Shown in pieces: positions 1-7,737 of a DNA stretch of 64,000 nt. The position numbers and the translations under genes are program-made. A model generated the notes under the pieces. It did no database searches, was not told the origin of the DNA, and worked only from the letters and a program-made list of their open reading frames with translations. This stretch comes from Croceibacterium_A sp044506565 (GTDB lineage: Bacteria > Pseudomonadota > Alphaproteobacteria > Sphingomonadales > Sphingomonadaceae): the NCBI GenBank assembly GCA_044506565.1, contig JBIQKN010000003.1, forward strand, positions 1 through 64,000, written 5' to 3'. How positions within the stretch are numbered: the stretch's first letter is position 1; each line of letters opens with the position of its first letter.

Positions 1-162
1 CAGAAGAGCATCGCGCTCGGCGCGCCTCTGGCGAGCGTGCTGTTTCCGCCCGCCGTGGCCGGGCTGCTGTTATTGCCGGTGCTGACCTACCACCTGCTCC
101 AGCTGGTGATCTCCGCGCCCCTGGCGGGTCGCCTCAATCGGTCTCCGGCTGCGTCGGCTTGA
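1..162 (+). CDS. Bile acid:sodium symporter-like protein, C-terminal fragment
   Basis: The window opens inside a reading frame that runs from base 1 to a TGA at 160-162. The 53 visible residues contain QKSIALGAPLA, a VLFPP segment, then a hydrophobic helix ending in YHLLQLVISA and a short basic tail. This arrangement is what I know from the end of the SBF-like (PF13593) family of bile acid:sodium symporter relatives, inner-membrane carriers of organic anions. The substrate cannot be told from this fragment. Its last 29 bases overlap the 3' end of the convergent DUF475 gene. The start lies outside the window. Confidence 0.6.
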   Translation, partial: QKSIALGAPLASVLFPPAVAGLLLLPVLTYHLLQLVISAPLAGRLNRSPAASA

Positions 163-1195
163 CGCTCGGCGCCCGCCGGTTCTGGCGCACCGACCACCAG
201 AACGACAGGGCGATCAGCGCCGCGCCGATCAGGCCGGTAACCACCTCGGGAACGTGCGCGACCGCACCGAACAGCATGATGACCCCGAGTGCAATGATCG
301 CCCAGAACGCGCCGTGCTCGAGATAGGCGTATTCGGCCAGCGTGCCGCGATGGACCAAGTGGATGGTCATCGAGCGTACGAAGATCGCGCCGATCGACAG
401 GCCGAGGGCGATCACGACCATGTTGTTCGACAGGGCGAACGCACCGATCACCCCATCGAAGCTGAAGCTCGCGTCGAGCACGTTGAGGTACAGGAACCCG
501 CCGAGACCCGAGCGTACCGCGGCCCCGGCGAGGCGCCGGCGCTCGTCGTGGATCTCGAGCGCGGTGTTGATCGCCTCGACCGAAATGAACGTCACGATCC
601 CGAGGATGCCGGCGATCAGGAAGGTCAGCGCCTCCGCGGCATCGAGCAGGCTCGAGATTCCCCACAGGACGAGTAGCAGCAGCCCGATCTCGACCGCCTT
701 GACCGCCGAGACGGCAGCGAGCTTGCGCTCGACCACGCCGATCCAGTGCACTTCCTTGTCGGCGTTGAAAAAGAACTTGAGCCCGACCATCGCCAGGAAC
801 GCGCCGCCGAAGCCGGCGATGCCCACGTGGGCGGACGAGACGATCCGCTCGTACTCCGCGGGGTTGGTCAGCGACAGCCTGACGGCTTCCACAGGGCCGA
901 TGTGCGCCGCGATCGCCACGATCGCCAGCGGGAACACGATCCGCATGCCGAACACCGCAAAGGCGATCCCCCACAACAGGAACCGCTGCTGCCAGACCTC
1001 GTCCATTTCCTTGAGCACCGAGGCGTTGACCACGGCGTTGTCGAAGCTCAGCGAAACCTCGAGCACCGACAGTACGACGATGATCCAGAGCACCTGCGCG
1101 GTTCCCGCAACCGAGCCGGTGCTCATCCAGCCGTACCAGAGCCCGAGCGCGAGGCACACGAGCGTAAACACGATCGAAAATCGGTAATGCTGCAT
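134..1195 (-). CDS. DUF475 (TerC-like) integral membrane protein
   Basis: A 353-residue polytopic inner-membrane protein. It has about eight to nine hydrophobic segments. An early segment carries the signature EVSLSFDNAVVNASVL, and a later one carries a second SFDGVIGAF motif; this duplicated acidic FDN/FDG pattern is typical of DUF475 and the related TerC family. TerC relatives have been linked to metal or tellurite handling, but no substrate is established for DUF475, so only a membrane transport or metal-handling role is suggested. The start is the ATG at 1195. It lies 8 bp downstream of panB on the same strand, so the two are probably cotranscribed. The 3' end overlaps the symporter fragment on the other strand. 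Confidence 0.8.
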   Translation of the reverse strand: MQHYRFSIVFTLVCLALGLWYGWMSTGSVAGTAQVLWIIVVLSVLEVSLSFDNAVVNASVLKEMDEVWQQRFLLWGIAFAVFGMRIVFPLAIVAIAAHIGPVEAVRLSLTNPAEYERIVSSAHVGIAGFGGAFLAMVGLKFFFNADKEVHWIGVVERKLAAVSAVKAVEIGLLLLVLWGISSLLDAAEALTFLIAGILGIVTFISVEAINTALEIHDERRRLAGAAVRSGLGGFLYLNVLDASFSFDGVIGAFALSNNMVVIALGLSIGAIFVRSMTIHLVHRGTLAEYAYLEHGAFWAIIALGVIMLFGAVAHVPEVVTGLIGAALIALSFWWSVRQNRRAPSVKPTQPETD

Positions 1196-1203
1196 AGAAG
1201 GGA

Positions 1204-2073
1204 TCAGTCTGCCTGGTAGGTCTGTTCGGGACCGGGGAATGCACGGCTACGCACGTCGGCCGCATAGCGTTCCGCGGCGCCCGAGATAAGCGCCGCGATG
1301 TCTTCGTAACGCTTCACGAACCGCGGCACGCGCTCGAACATGCCGAGCATGTCCTCGGTCACCAGGACCTGGCCATCGCACTTTGCCGAGGCGCCGATCC
1401 CGATGGTTGGGCATGGCACCGCTTTCGTGACCTGCTCGGCTATCGGCTCGAGCACGCCTTCGACGACGATCGCGAAAGCACCGGCGCTCGCCAGGGTCCG
1501 GGCATCGCGCACGATCTTGTTGGCTTCGGCCTCGGCACGCCCGCGCGCGCCGTAGCCGCCGAGCACGTTGACCGCCTGGGGCGTCAGGCCGACATGGCCC
1601 ATCACGGGGATGCCGCGCTGAACGAGGAACTCGACCGTCGGGGCCATCGCCTCGCCACCCTCGAGCTTGACCGCTGCTGCGCCGCTGGCCTTGAGCAGGT
1701 GCGCTGCGCTCTCGAAGGCCTGTTCGGGCGAGGCTTCGTATGAGCCGAACGGCATGTCGACCACCACGAGCGCATGATAGCTCCCGCGCACGACCGCAGC
1801 GGCGTGGTTGGCCATCATCTCGAGGGTGACGGGCACCGTGGAAGGCAAGCCGTAGATTACCTGGCCGAGCGAATCGCCGACCAGCAGCACGTCGGAGTGG
1901 GCGTCGAGGAGCTGCGCCTGGCGGGCCGTGTAAGCCGTCAGCATGACGATCGGCTCGGCGGTGACGCCGTCGACCTTGCGCTGGCGGATCTTGGGCACGG
2001 TGAGCCGCCGCATGGGCCGGGGGGTCGGGTTTGCCCGGCTGGTCGACGTGTCGAGCTGGAAAGTGGTGGACAT
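1204..2073 (-). CDS. panB: 3-methyl-2-oxobutanoate hydroxymethyltransferase
   Basis: First step of pantothenate and coenzyme A synthesis: transfers a hydroxymethyl group from 5,10-methylene-THF to alpha-ketoisovalerate to give ketopantoate, in the cytoplasm. The 289-residue protein matches the usual PanB length. It shows the TIM-barrel landmarks VMLTAYTARQAQ, the metal-binding LLVGDSLGQVIYG with VVVDMPFGSY, VKLEGG, the GIPVMGHVGLTPQ loop and the PTIGIGAS segment with its catalytic-region successor. The first ~24 residues are a variable lead before the conserved KIRQRK segment. A promoter-like TTGCAC/CCTAAAA pair lies immediately upstream, with the -10-like element so close to the ATG that the message may be leaderless. 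DUF475 follows in the same direction. Confidence 0.95.
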   Translation of the reverse strand: MSTTFQLDTSTSRANPTPRPMRRLTVPKIRQRKVDGVTAEPIVMLTAYTARQAQLLDAHSDVLLVGDSLGQVIYGLPSTVPVTLEMMANHAAAVVRGSYHALVVVDMPFGSYEASPEQAFESAAHLLKASGAAAVKLEGGEAMAPTVEFLVQRGIPVMGHVGLTPQAVNVLGGYGARGRAEAEANKIVRDARTLASAGAFAIVVEGVLEPIAEQVTKAVPCPTIGIGASAKCDGQVLVTEDMLGMFERVPRFVKRYEDIAALISGAAERYAADVRSRAFPGPEQTYQAD

Positions 2074-2080
2074 GCGCGGC

Positions 2081-2107
2081 TTTTAGGCGCGTGGTCGCAT
2101 TGTGCAA
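2081..2107 (-). promoter_or_regulatory. Candidate panB promoter
   Basis: On the minus strand TTGCAC (2107-2102) is followed after 14 bases by CCTAAAA (2087-2081). This resembles the TTGAC / GCTANAWC housekeeping promoter known from Caulobacter. The ATG of panB is at 2073, only a few bases beyond the -10-like element, which would make the transcript leaderless or nearly so. Assignment is by eye only. Confidence 0.3.
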
Positions 2108-2208
2108 AGCGATGCGATCGCGCTTGTCTTGCGCGCGAATGCGGTTAGCGTCGCAACCAGTTTAGGGTTCGGGTGCGCCTGCGCGTACTCCGGGATGAGG
2201 GGAACCGC

Positions 2209-3789
2209 ATGTTCGGTCGTGTCAAGCCGCTCGATGCCATCCTGGCGACGGCAGAGAAGAAGTCGCTCAAGCGGACGCTGGGCTGGTTCCAGCTGACATT
2301 GTTCGGCATCGGCTGCGTGATCGGCACGGGCATCTTCGTGCTTACCTCGGTCGGGGCGCAGAAGGCAGGTCCGGGCCTGATGCTCGCCTTCGCCATCGCG
2401 GGCCTGGTCTGCATCGTCGCGGCGCTGTGCTACGCGGAGATCGCGGCGATGGTCCCGGTCGCGGGGAGTGCGTACACCTACAGTTACGCGACGATCGGCG
2501 AGTTCTTCGCCTGGACGGTCGGCTGGGCGCTGATCATGGAATACGCGATCGCCGCTTCGGCGGTGTCGGTCGGCTGGTCTGGATATTTCTCCGGCACCAT
2601 TCTCGGCGGATTGGGGATAGACCTGCCGGCCTGGCTCAGCGCCGGGCCGCTCGCCTTCGGCGGGGCCGAAGGCGGGCTGATCAACCTGCCGGCGCTGGTG
2701 ATCGCGCTGGCGGTGACCGGCCTGCTGATCATCGGCACCAGCGAGAGCGCCAAGTTCAACGCGTTCCTGGTGGCGATCAAGGTTTCCGCGCTGACCGCGT
2801 TCATCGGCATCACGCTGACCAGCGCAGCGTTCGATCCAGACAAGTTCAATCCGTTCCTGCCTGCCGGTGTGTTCGGCGGTTTCGGCACCGGCGTCGGCGC
2901 GGTCGGCGCGGCGGCGACGATGTTCTTCGCCTATGTCGGCTTCGACGCGGTCTCGACCGCGGCCGAGGAAACCAAGAACCCGCAGCGCAACGTGCCGATC
3001 GGGCTGGTCGGCTCGCTGCTGTTCTGCACGATATTCTACATTCTCGTTGCCGCGGGTGCGATTGGCACGATGGGCGGCCAGCCGATCATGGGCGCGCCCG
3101 GCGTTCCGCTCGAGGCGGGCTCGCCCGAGCTCGCGCGCCAGTGCGCCATGCCCGAGCACGCCGAGGCGCTGGTCTGCTCGAACGAGCCGCTCGCCCACGT
3201 GCTGCGCGTGCTCGGCTTCTCGTGGCTCGGCAACGCGATCGGGATCGCCGCGATCCTCGCGCTGCCGTCGGTCATCCTGATTCTTATCTTCGGCCAGACG
3301 CGCATCTTCTTCGTGATGAGCCGCGACGGCCTGCTGCCCGAGGTGCTGAGCAGGGTGCATCCGAAGTTCCGCACCCCGCACGTGGTCACTGCGATCACCG
3401 GCTGCGCGGTCGCCATCGCCGCCGCGTTCTTCCCCGTCGGGCAGCTGGCGGACATTTCCAACGCCGGCACGCTCTACGCCTTCCTGATGGTGGCCGTGGC
3501 GGTGATGATGCTGCGGAAGAGGGACCCGGACCGTCCGCGCAGTTTCCGCGTGCCGGGCGTGTGGATCATCGCCCCGCTGACGATCGCCGGGTGTGCATTC
3601 CTGTTCCTCAACCTGCCGACTGCGGCGATGCTGTTCCTGCCGATTTGGACGGTGGTCGGGCTGTTCGTCTACTTCCTCTACAGCCGCAGCCGCAGTCATC
3701 TCGGCCGTGGGATAGTCGAGGTGCACGAGCCGGAATATTCGGAGATCGAGCCTGACATCCCCGGGGTGCCCGACCGCGGGAGGCCCTGA
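2209..3789 (+). CDS. APC-superfamily amino acid permease
   Basis: A 526-residue inner-membrane transporter with about 12 to 13 hydrophobic helices. The first helix carries the APC signature GIGCVIGTGIFVLTS, and FAYVGFDAVSTAAEETKNPQRNVP marks the helix 6 to 7 loop found in cationic/neutral amino-acid transporters of the CAT/YfnA type. A small basic N-terminus (KKSLKRTLGW) precedes helix 1, as usual. The likely reaction is amino acid:proton symport, substrate unknown. The start chosen is the ATG at 2209, preceded by GAGGGG; an in-frame GTG at 2173 would add 12 residues with no homology to expect. It is divergent from panB, with 135 bp between. Confidence 0.88.
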   Translation: MFGRVKPLDAILATAEKKSLKRTLGWFQLTLFGIGCVIGTGIFVLTSVGAQKAGPGLMLAFAIAGLVCIVAALCYAEIAAMVPVAGSAYTYSYATIGEFFAWTVGWALIMEYAIAASAVSVGWSGYFSGTILGGLGIDLPAWLSAGPLAFGGAEGGLINLPALVIALAVTGLLIIGTSESAKFNAFLVAIKVSALTAFIGITLTSAAFDPDKFNPFLPAGVFGGFGTGVGAVGAAATMFFAYVGFDAVSTAAEETKNPQRNVPIGLVGSLLFCTIFYILVAAGAIGTMGGQPIMGAPGVPLEAGSPELARQCAMPEHAEALVCSNEPLAHVLRVLGFSWLGNAIGIAAILALPSVILILIFGQTRIFFVMSRDGLLPEVLSRVHPKFRTPHVVTAITGCAVAIAAAFFPVGQLADISNAGTLYAFLMVAVAVMMLRKRDPDRPRSFRVPGVWIIAPLTIAGCAFLFLNLPTAAMLFLPIWTVVGLFVYFLYSRSRSHLGRGIVEVHEPEYSEIEPDIPGVPDRGRP

Positions 3790-3814
3790 GTCCGGCGGCT
3801 GCGGGAGTGCCGCG

Positions 3815-4360
3815 GTGCTCCCCTGTTTCGACCGTCCCGACGCGTTCACCGCCGCCGAGTGCGACGCGATCGTCGCCCTCGGCCTCGCTTCGCCACTCGA
3901 GCCGGCGACGGTCTACGACGGTGCGCATGACCGGGTCGATCCGCGGCAGCGACAGGCCGAGCGTTGCCACTGGCACCGCGACACGGCTGGCGGCTGGATC
4001 CACGCCCGGCTGGATGCGCTGTTCGCCGAGGCGGCCGCCCGGTTCGGTCTCGCGGTCGATCCGGTGTTCGAGGACATCCAGTTCGTGCGTTATGCCCGGG
4101 GCGGTCACTTCCAGTCGTGGCACAGCGATGCCGGACTGGACCGGCACGAAACGCGCCTGATCTCGGCGTCCGTCGAGTTGTCGGAGCCCGACGCGTACGA
4201 GGGCGGGGTGCTCGAGATCGCGCCCGAAGTGGGGGCAACGCGAACCCTATCACGCGGCGGCGCGCGGTTGTTTCCGTCGCGCGCGATCCACCGGGTGACG
4301 CCGGTGACCCGGGGCACGCGTTGTGCTCTCGTCGCCTGGACCGGTCGGCGGCCGGCCTAG
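3815..4360 (+). CDS. 2-oxoglutarate/Fe(II)-dependent oxygenase
   Basis: A 181-residue cytosolic protein of the prolyl-4-hydroxylase-like 2OG-Fe(II) family. The metal triad is visible: SWHSDAG supplies the first His and Asp, and AIHRVTPV supplies the distal His. The Arg in TRCALVAW is the expected 2-oxoglutarate ligand. The segment FVRYARGGHFQ is typical of the PiuC/EGL-9-like subgroup. Substrate cannot be read from the sequence; iron-uptake-associated (PiuC) and protein hydroxylases look alike at this level. The start is GTG at 3815, 25 bases after the permease stop, so the two may be cotranscribed. Confidence 0.8.
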   Translation: MLPCFDRPDAFTAAECDAIVALGLASPLEPATVYDGAHDRVDPRQRQAERCHWHRDTAGGWIHARLDALFAEAAARFGLAVDPVFEDIQFVRYARGGHFQSWHSDAGLDRHETRLISASVELSEPDAYEGGVLEIAPEVGATRTLSRGGARLFPSRAIHRVTPVTRGTRCALVAWTGRRPA

Positions 4361-4380
4361 GATTCCGGTCGGGGCGGGGT

Positions 4381-4851
4381 CTAGAGCGTGGTTTCGGCGT
4401 GATCGTCGGCGGCATCCTGCCGCATGTCGAAGCCGAGGAGCATCTTGGTCGTATCGATCAGGCCGAGGTCGGCATTCCATATTTCGGCCTCGCCGAGATC
4501 CATCCGCAGCATCAGCAGGTCGGGATCGTCGCGCCCGCCGGGGAACCAGGCCTCGATCGCCGGACTCCATTCCTCCTCGAGCCGTTCGCGGTCGGTCTCT
4601 TCGCTGAGGGTTCCGGAGAAGCGGGCGAAGAGGTCGTGTCCCTTGCCGGCGAGAGTCGCGGTGGCCGGGCCGCCTGCGGCGAATGGTCCGCTGCGGCTGG
4701 TGAAGAACCAGATCGCGCCGTCGGCATCCCGGTCGAGCTGGGCGGTCATCGGGACGGCCCGGTGGGGTTCGCTGTCGAGCTGGAGGAAGACGAACGGGCT
4801 GTCGGCCAGCGTGGTCCAGAATTTTTGCCTGAGTTCGTGGATATCGGTCAT
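4381..4851 (-). CDS. Pyridoxamine 5'-phosphate oxidase-like flavin-binding protein
   Basis: A 156-residue protein of the FMN-binding split-barrel group, close to the 'general stress protein 26' branch. Recognisable parts are AVPMTAQLDRDADGAIWFFTSRSG, the central KGHDLFARFSGTLSEETD strand pair, and the C-terminal GEAEIWNADLGLIDTTKMLLG, which matches the family's end. Such proteins bind FMN or FAD, and most have no defined reaction; true PdxH activity is unlikely since the substrate-binding C-terminal region of PdxH is missing. Transcribed divergently from imuA, with the SOS box lying between them (65 bp from its ATG). Confidence 0.8.
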   Translation of the reverse strand: MTDIHELRQKFWTTLADSPFVFLQLDSEPHRAVPMTAQLDRDADGAIWFFTSRSGPFAAGGPATATLAGKGHDLFARFSGTLSEETDRERLEEEWSPAIEAWFPGGRDDPDLLMLRMDLGEAEIWNADLGLIDTTKMLLGFDMRQDAADDHAETTL

Positions 4852-4915
4852 GGGGGACTCCTTTACCGGGCAACGTCAGGTGGTTGGCGACGTTCCATTG
4901 CATCGGCACGGATAG

Positions 4916-4930
4916 GAACATAAAGTGAAC
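4916..4930. promoter_or_regulatory. LexA (SOS) box upstream of imuA
   Basis: GAAC-ATAAAGT-GAAC, i.e. GAAC-N7-GAAC, which is the reverse complement of the alphaproteobacterial LexA site GTTC-N7-GTTC. It sits 18 bases before the imuA ATG and is followed by AAAGGAG as ribosome-binding site. The match to the direct-repeat consensus is exact in all eight defined positions. Confidence 0.8.
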
Positions 4931-4947
4931 AAAGGAGTCGATTCGCG

Positions 4948-5643
4948 ATGGACCTGTCTCTCTTGCCTGCCGCCGGGAGACCACCGGCTCATGCCCGCGC
5001 GCGGCGGTGGCGGCCGGGTCTTGCCGGTGGGACTCTGCACAGCGAGATCTTTGCTCCCGGCAACGAAGGCAGCGGGGCAGCCGTCGCGCTGGCTCTGGCA
5101 CTCGATGCGGCCGCTGCCGACGACGCGCGAAGCCTGTTGTGGGTGCAGGACAAGGCCGCGCTGCGCCTGACCGGCCGTCCTTATCGTCCCGGGCTGCCGA
5201 CAACCTTGCACTCCCGGGTAATCCACGTCGCCGCCGCCACGCCCGAGGATGCGTTGTTCGCGCTCGAGGAAGGGCTGCGCTGCCGCGACCTCGCCGGCGT
5301 GATCGGGGAGATCGCGGGCAACCCGAGAGCGCTCGATTTTACCGCCTCGCGTCGTCTCGCGCTCGCGGCTGAACGGCATGGAATACCCTTGTTTCTCGTC
5401 CGGCCAGACGCCGCGCGCGACCTCTCCGCAGCGCGGATGCGCTGGCAGGTTCGCGCCGCACCTTCGCCGCCGCCGCGCTGGAATCCCCAGGCTCCGGGGC
5501 AGCCCGCCTGGCGCGCCGAACTGTTCCGCGCCCGCGCGCATCCTCCCGGAGAATGGATTCTCCTTCACGACGAGAAGACGGGTCTCGACGCGCGTCCCGC
5601 GGCCGCCTCGGACCGAGCGGAGGCAAGGGCGGCGGGATTGTGA
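4948..5643 (+). CDS. imuA: ImuA-like SOS mutagenesis accessory protein
   Basis: A 231-residue RecA-like protein of the ImuA family, which works with ImuB (and normally DnaE2) in damage-induced translesion synthesis. Visible landmarks are the GGTLHSEIFAPGNEGSGAAVALALALDA start, where the Walker A loop of RecA is degenerate, the Walker-B-like RSLLWVQDK, and AVIGEI-type segment LAGVIGEIAGNPRALDFTASRRLALAAERHGIPLFLVRP, which is the hallmark of ImuA. The C-terminal PxWRAELFRARAHPPGEWILLHDE segment is also typical. AAAGGAG precedes the ATG. An exact LexA box lies just upstream, so the gene is expected to be induced by DNA damage. imuB follows with a 4-base overlap. Confidence 0.88.
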   Translation: MDLSLLPAAGRPPAHARARRWRPGLAGGTLHSEIFAPGNEGSGAAVALALALDAAAADDARSLLWVQDKAALRLTGRPYRPGLPTTLHSRVIHVAAATPEDALFALEEGLRCRDLAGVIGEIAGNPRALDFTASRRLALAAERHGIPLFLVRPDAARDLSAARMRWQVRAAPSPPPRWNPQAPGQPAWRAELFRARAHPPGEWILLHDEKTGLDARPAAASDRAEARAAGL

Positions 5644-7205
5644 CTGCGAGTGCCGAGCTCGCCGCTGCGCGGATCATGGCGGTCTGGCTGCCGCGGCTGG
5701 CGATCGACCGTTGGCGGCGCCTGCAAGGTTGCGCGAAAGGCGAGGGCGCCGATGCCTCGCCGCTCGTGCTGATCGCCGAGACCGCGCACGGGCCGCGGAT
5801 CGAGGCGGCGAACGACGCGGGTCTCGAAGCGGGGGCGCGGCCGGGCATGCGGCTGGCCGATGCGCGCACCCTGTGTCCCGCGCTGAGGGTCGCGCCCGCA
5901 GATCCGGAAGGCGACCTGGCGCTGCTGAAGCGCCTCGCGGTGTGGGCGCAGCGCTGGGGGCCGTGGGCGGCGATCGACCCGCCCGACGGCTTGCTGGTCG
6001 ACGTCAGAGCGGTTGCGCACCTGTTCGGCGGCGAACCGGCGCTGCTGGCCGATGCCGAGGCGTGCCTTGCCGTACAGGGGTTCACGGCGCGGCTGGCGAT
6101 CGCCCCGACCGCCGGAGCCGCCTGGGCGCTCGCGCATCATGGGCCCGAACGAGCGATTCTCGAGCCCGGCGAGGATGCTATGGCCCGGCTCGCCGGGCTC
6201 CCCGTGGCGGCCCTGCGACTCGACCCCGATGTACTGCTGGTGCTGCGCCGCCTCGGGCTCAGGCGAATCGGCGATCTCGCGGGTATCTGCCGCGACGCGC
6301 TCAAGCGGCGTTTCCGCGATCGCGTGGCGGAAGCCAGCCCGCTGCTGCGGCTCGACCAGTTGCTCGGCCGAATACCCGAGCCGCTGCTGCCGGTGGTCGC
6401 TGTGCCCCCGGCGCTGGCCCAGCGGCGGCTGCTCGAACCGATCCGTCACCGCGAGCTTCTCGACCGTGTCGTCGCCGATCTCGCCGTTGACCTGGCGCGC
6501 GAGTTGGAACGGCGCGGCGAGGGCGCCCGCCGGCTCGAGCTTGGCTTGTGGCGGGTCGACGGCGAGACGGCGTTCCGCAGCCTCGAGCTCGCCGCCGCGA
6601 CGCGCCAGGCGGAACACGTCGCACGGCTATTCGCAGCCAGGCTCGACGGGCTCGACGCGGGTTTCGGCATCGAGCTGGTGCGCCTGCGCGCCGCCTGGAC
6701 CGAGCCGCTCCCGCCAGGCCAGGCGAATCTCGCAGCAGGGGAACCGCCCGGCACTTCGCTGGCTGTCTGCCTCGACAGGCTCGCCGTGCGGCTCGGGTCC
6801 GACGCCGTACGCCGGCCGGTGAGCCGGGCCAGCCACCTCCCCGAACGGGCCCAGCGCTGGCAGGGGCCGCTCGAACCCGAGCCGGCCTCGCAGGAAGTGC
6901 TGGAGTTTCATGCCCGGCCGCTCAAGCTGCTCGATCGCCCCGAGCCGATCGCGGTGCTGTACGCCACGCCCGACGGCTATCCGCGGCAGTTCCGCTGGCG
7001 CGGCGGCCTGCATGAGGTCGTCCGCGTCGAGGGCCCCGAGCGGATCGCTCCCGAATGGTGGCGGGAAAGGGGCAGCACGCGGCTGCGCGACTACTACCGG
7101 ATCGAGGATCGCGAAGGCCGCCGCTACTGGATCTACCGCGCGGGCCTCATCGGCGACGGCCGAGGCGGGATGCCCGACTGGTTCCTGCAGGGATTATGCG
7201 GCTGA
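5640..7205 (+). CDS. imuB: ImuB-like Y-family DNA polymerase homologue
   Basis: A 521-residue protein in translational coupling with imuA (GTGA overlap, start GTG 5640; an in-frame ATG at 5676 is an alternative). ImuB proteins resemble Y-family polymerases but lack the catalytic acidic residues; here the first motif reads AVWLPRLAIDRW instead of the usual DMDAFY, consistent with a non-catalytic hub that binds the beta clamp and DnaE2. Other landmarks are PPDGLLVDVRAVAHLFGGE, the helix-hairpin-helix region LRRLGLRRIGDLA, and the C-terminal GPERI and WWR...RDYYRIEDREGRRYWIYR block that defines the family. No dnaE2 follows: the next gene, moaB, is convergent and ends 4 bp away. Confidence 0.88.
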   Translation: MTASAELAAARIMAVWLPRLAIDRWRRLQGCAKGEGADASPLVLIAETAHGPRIEAANDAGLEAGARPGMRLADARTLCPALRVAPADPEGDLALLKRLAVWAQRWGPWAAIDPPDGLLVDVRAVAHLFGGEPALLADAEACLAVQGFTARLAIAPTAGAAWALAHHGPERAILEPGEDAMARLAGLPVAALRLDPDVLLVLRRLGLRRIGDLAGICRDALKRRFRDRVAEASPLLRLDQLLGRIPEPLLPVVAVPPALAQRRLLEPIRHRELLDRVVADLAVDLARELERRGEGARRLELGLWRVDGETAFRSLELAAATRQAEHVARLFAARLDGLDAGFGIELVRLRAAWTEPLPPGQANLAAGEPPGTSLAVCLDRLAVRLGSDAVRRPVSRASHLPERAQRWQGPLEPEPASQEVLEFHARPLKLLDRPEPIAVLYATPDGYPRQFRWRGGLHEVVRVEGPERIAPEWWRERGSTRLRDYYRIEDREGRRYWIYRAGLIGDGRGGMPDWFLQGLCG

Positions 7206-7209
7206 GCCG

Positions 7210-7737
7210 CTACCGCTCGCGCAGCCGCGGCATCAGCTCGACGAAGTTGCAGGGCCGGTTGCGGCTGTCGAGTTGCTCGGCGAGAATCCGGTCCCAGCCG
7301 TCCTTTACCGCGCCGTTCGAGCCCGGCAGCGCGAAGATGTAGGTCCCGCGCGCGACCACCGCGCAGGCGCGCGACTGGACGGTGCTGGTGCCGATGGTCT
7401 GGTAGCTGATCCAGCGGAACAGCTCGCCGAAACCCTCGATGTCCTTGTCCTTGACCCGGTCGAGCGCTTCCGGCGTCACGTCGCGGCCCGTAAGCCCGGT
7501 GCCGCCGGTCGAGATCACCGCGTCGATCGCCGGATCGTCGATCCAGTTGTTGAGCCGCCGCGCGATCGCGTCGGCGTCGTCCTTCTCGATCGCCCGCGCG
7601 GCGAGACGATGCCCGGCCCCCGCGATGCGCTCGGCGAGAATGTCGCCCGAGGTATCCTCGTCCGGGCCGCGCGTGTCGGATACTGTGAGGAGGGCGATCG
7701 CGATCGGTTTGAACTCGCGGCTTTCGTCGATCGCCAT
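7210..7737 (-). CDS. moaB: Molybdenum cofactor biosynthesis protein B
   Basis: A 175-residue MoaB/MogA-type protein that acts in molybdopterin adenylylation or its binding step. The MPT-binding motif AVISTGGTGLTGRDVTPEAL is complete, as are TVSDTRGPDEDTSG and the IFALPGSNGAVKDGWD loop near the C-terminus. Length fits MoaB (170 to 180). The ATG shares one base with the TGA of the lytic transglycosylase gene upstream (TGATG), so it is the third gene of a tightly coupled operon with the UDG-like and transglycosylase genes. The linkage to cell-wall and DNA-repair genes looks like position only, not function. Confidence 0.92.
   Translation of the reverse strand: MAIDESREFKPIAIALLTVSDTRGPDEDTSGDILAERIAGAGHRLAARAIEKDDADAIARRLNNWIDDPAIDAVISTGGTGLTGRDVTPEALDRVKDKDIEGFGELFRWISYQTIGTSTVQSRACAVVARGTYIFALPGSNGAVKDGWDRILAEQLDSRNRPCNFVELMPRLRER

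Noticed and set aside
2083..3849. Open frame of 588 codons on the minus strand opposite the permease gene
   Set aside because: The plus strand encodes a clear APC transporter; the antisense product has no hydrophobic or catalytic pattern.
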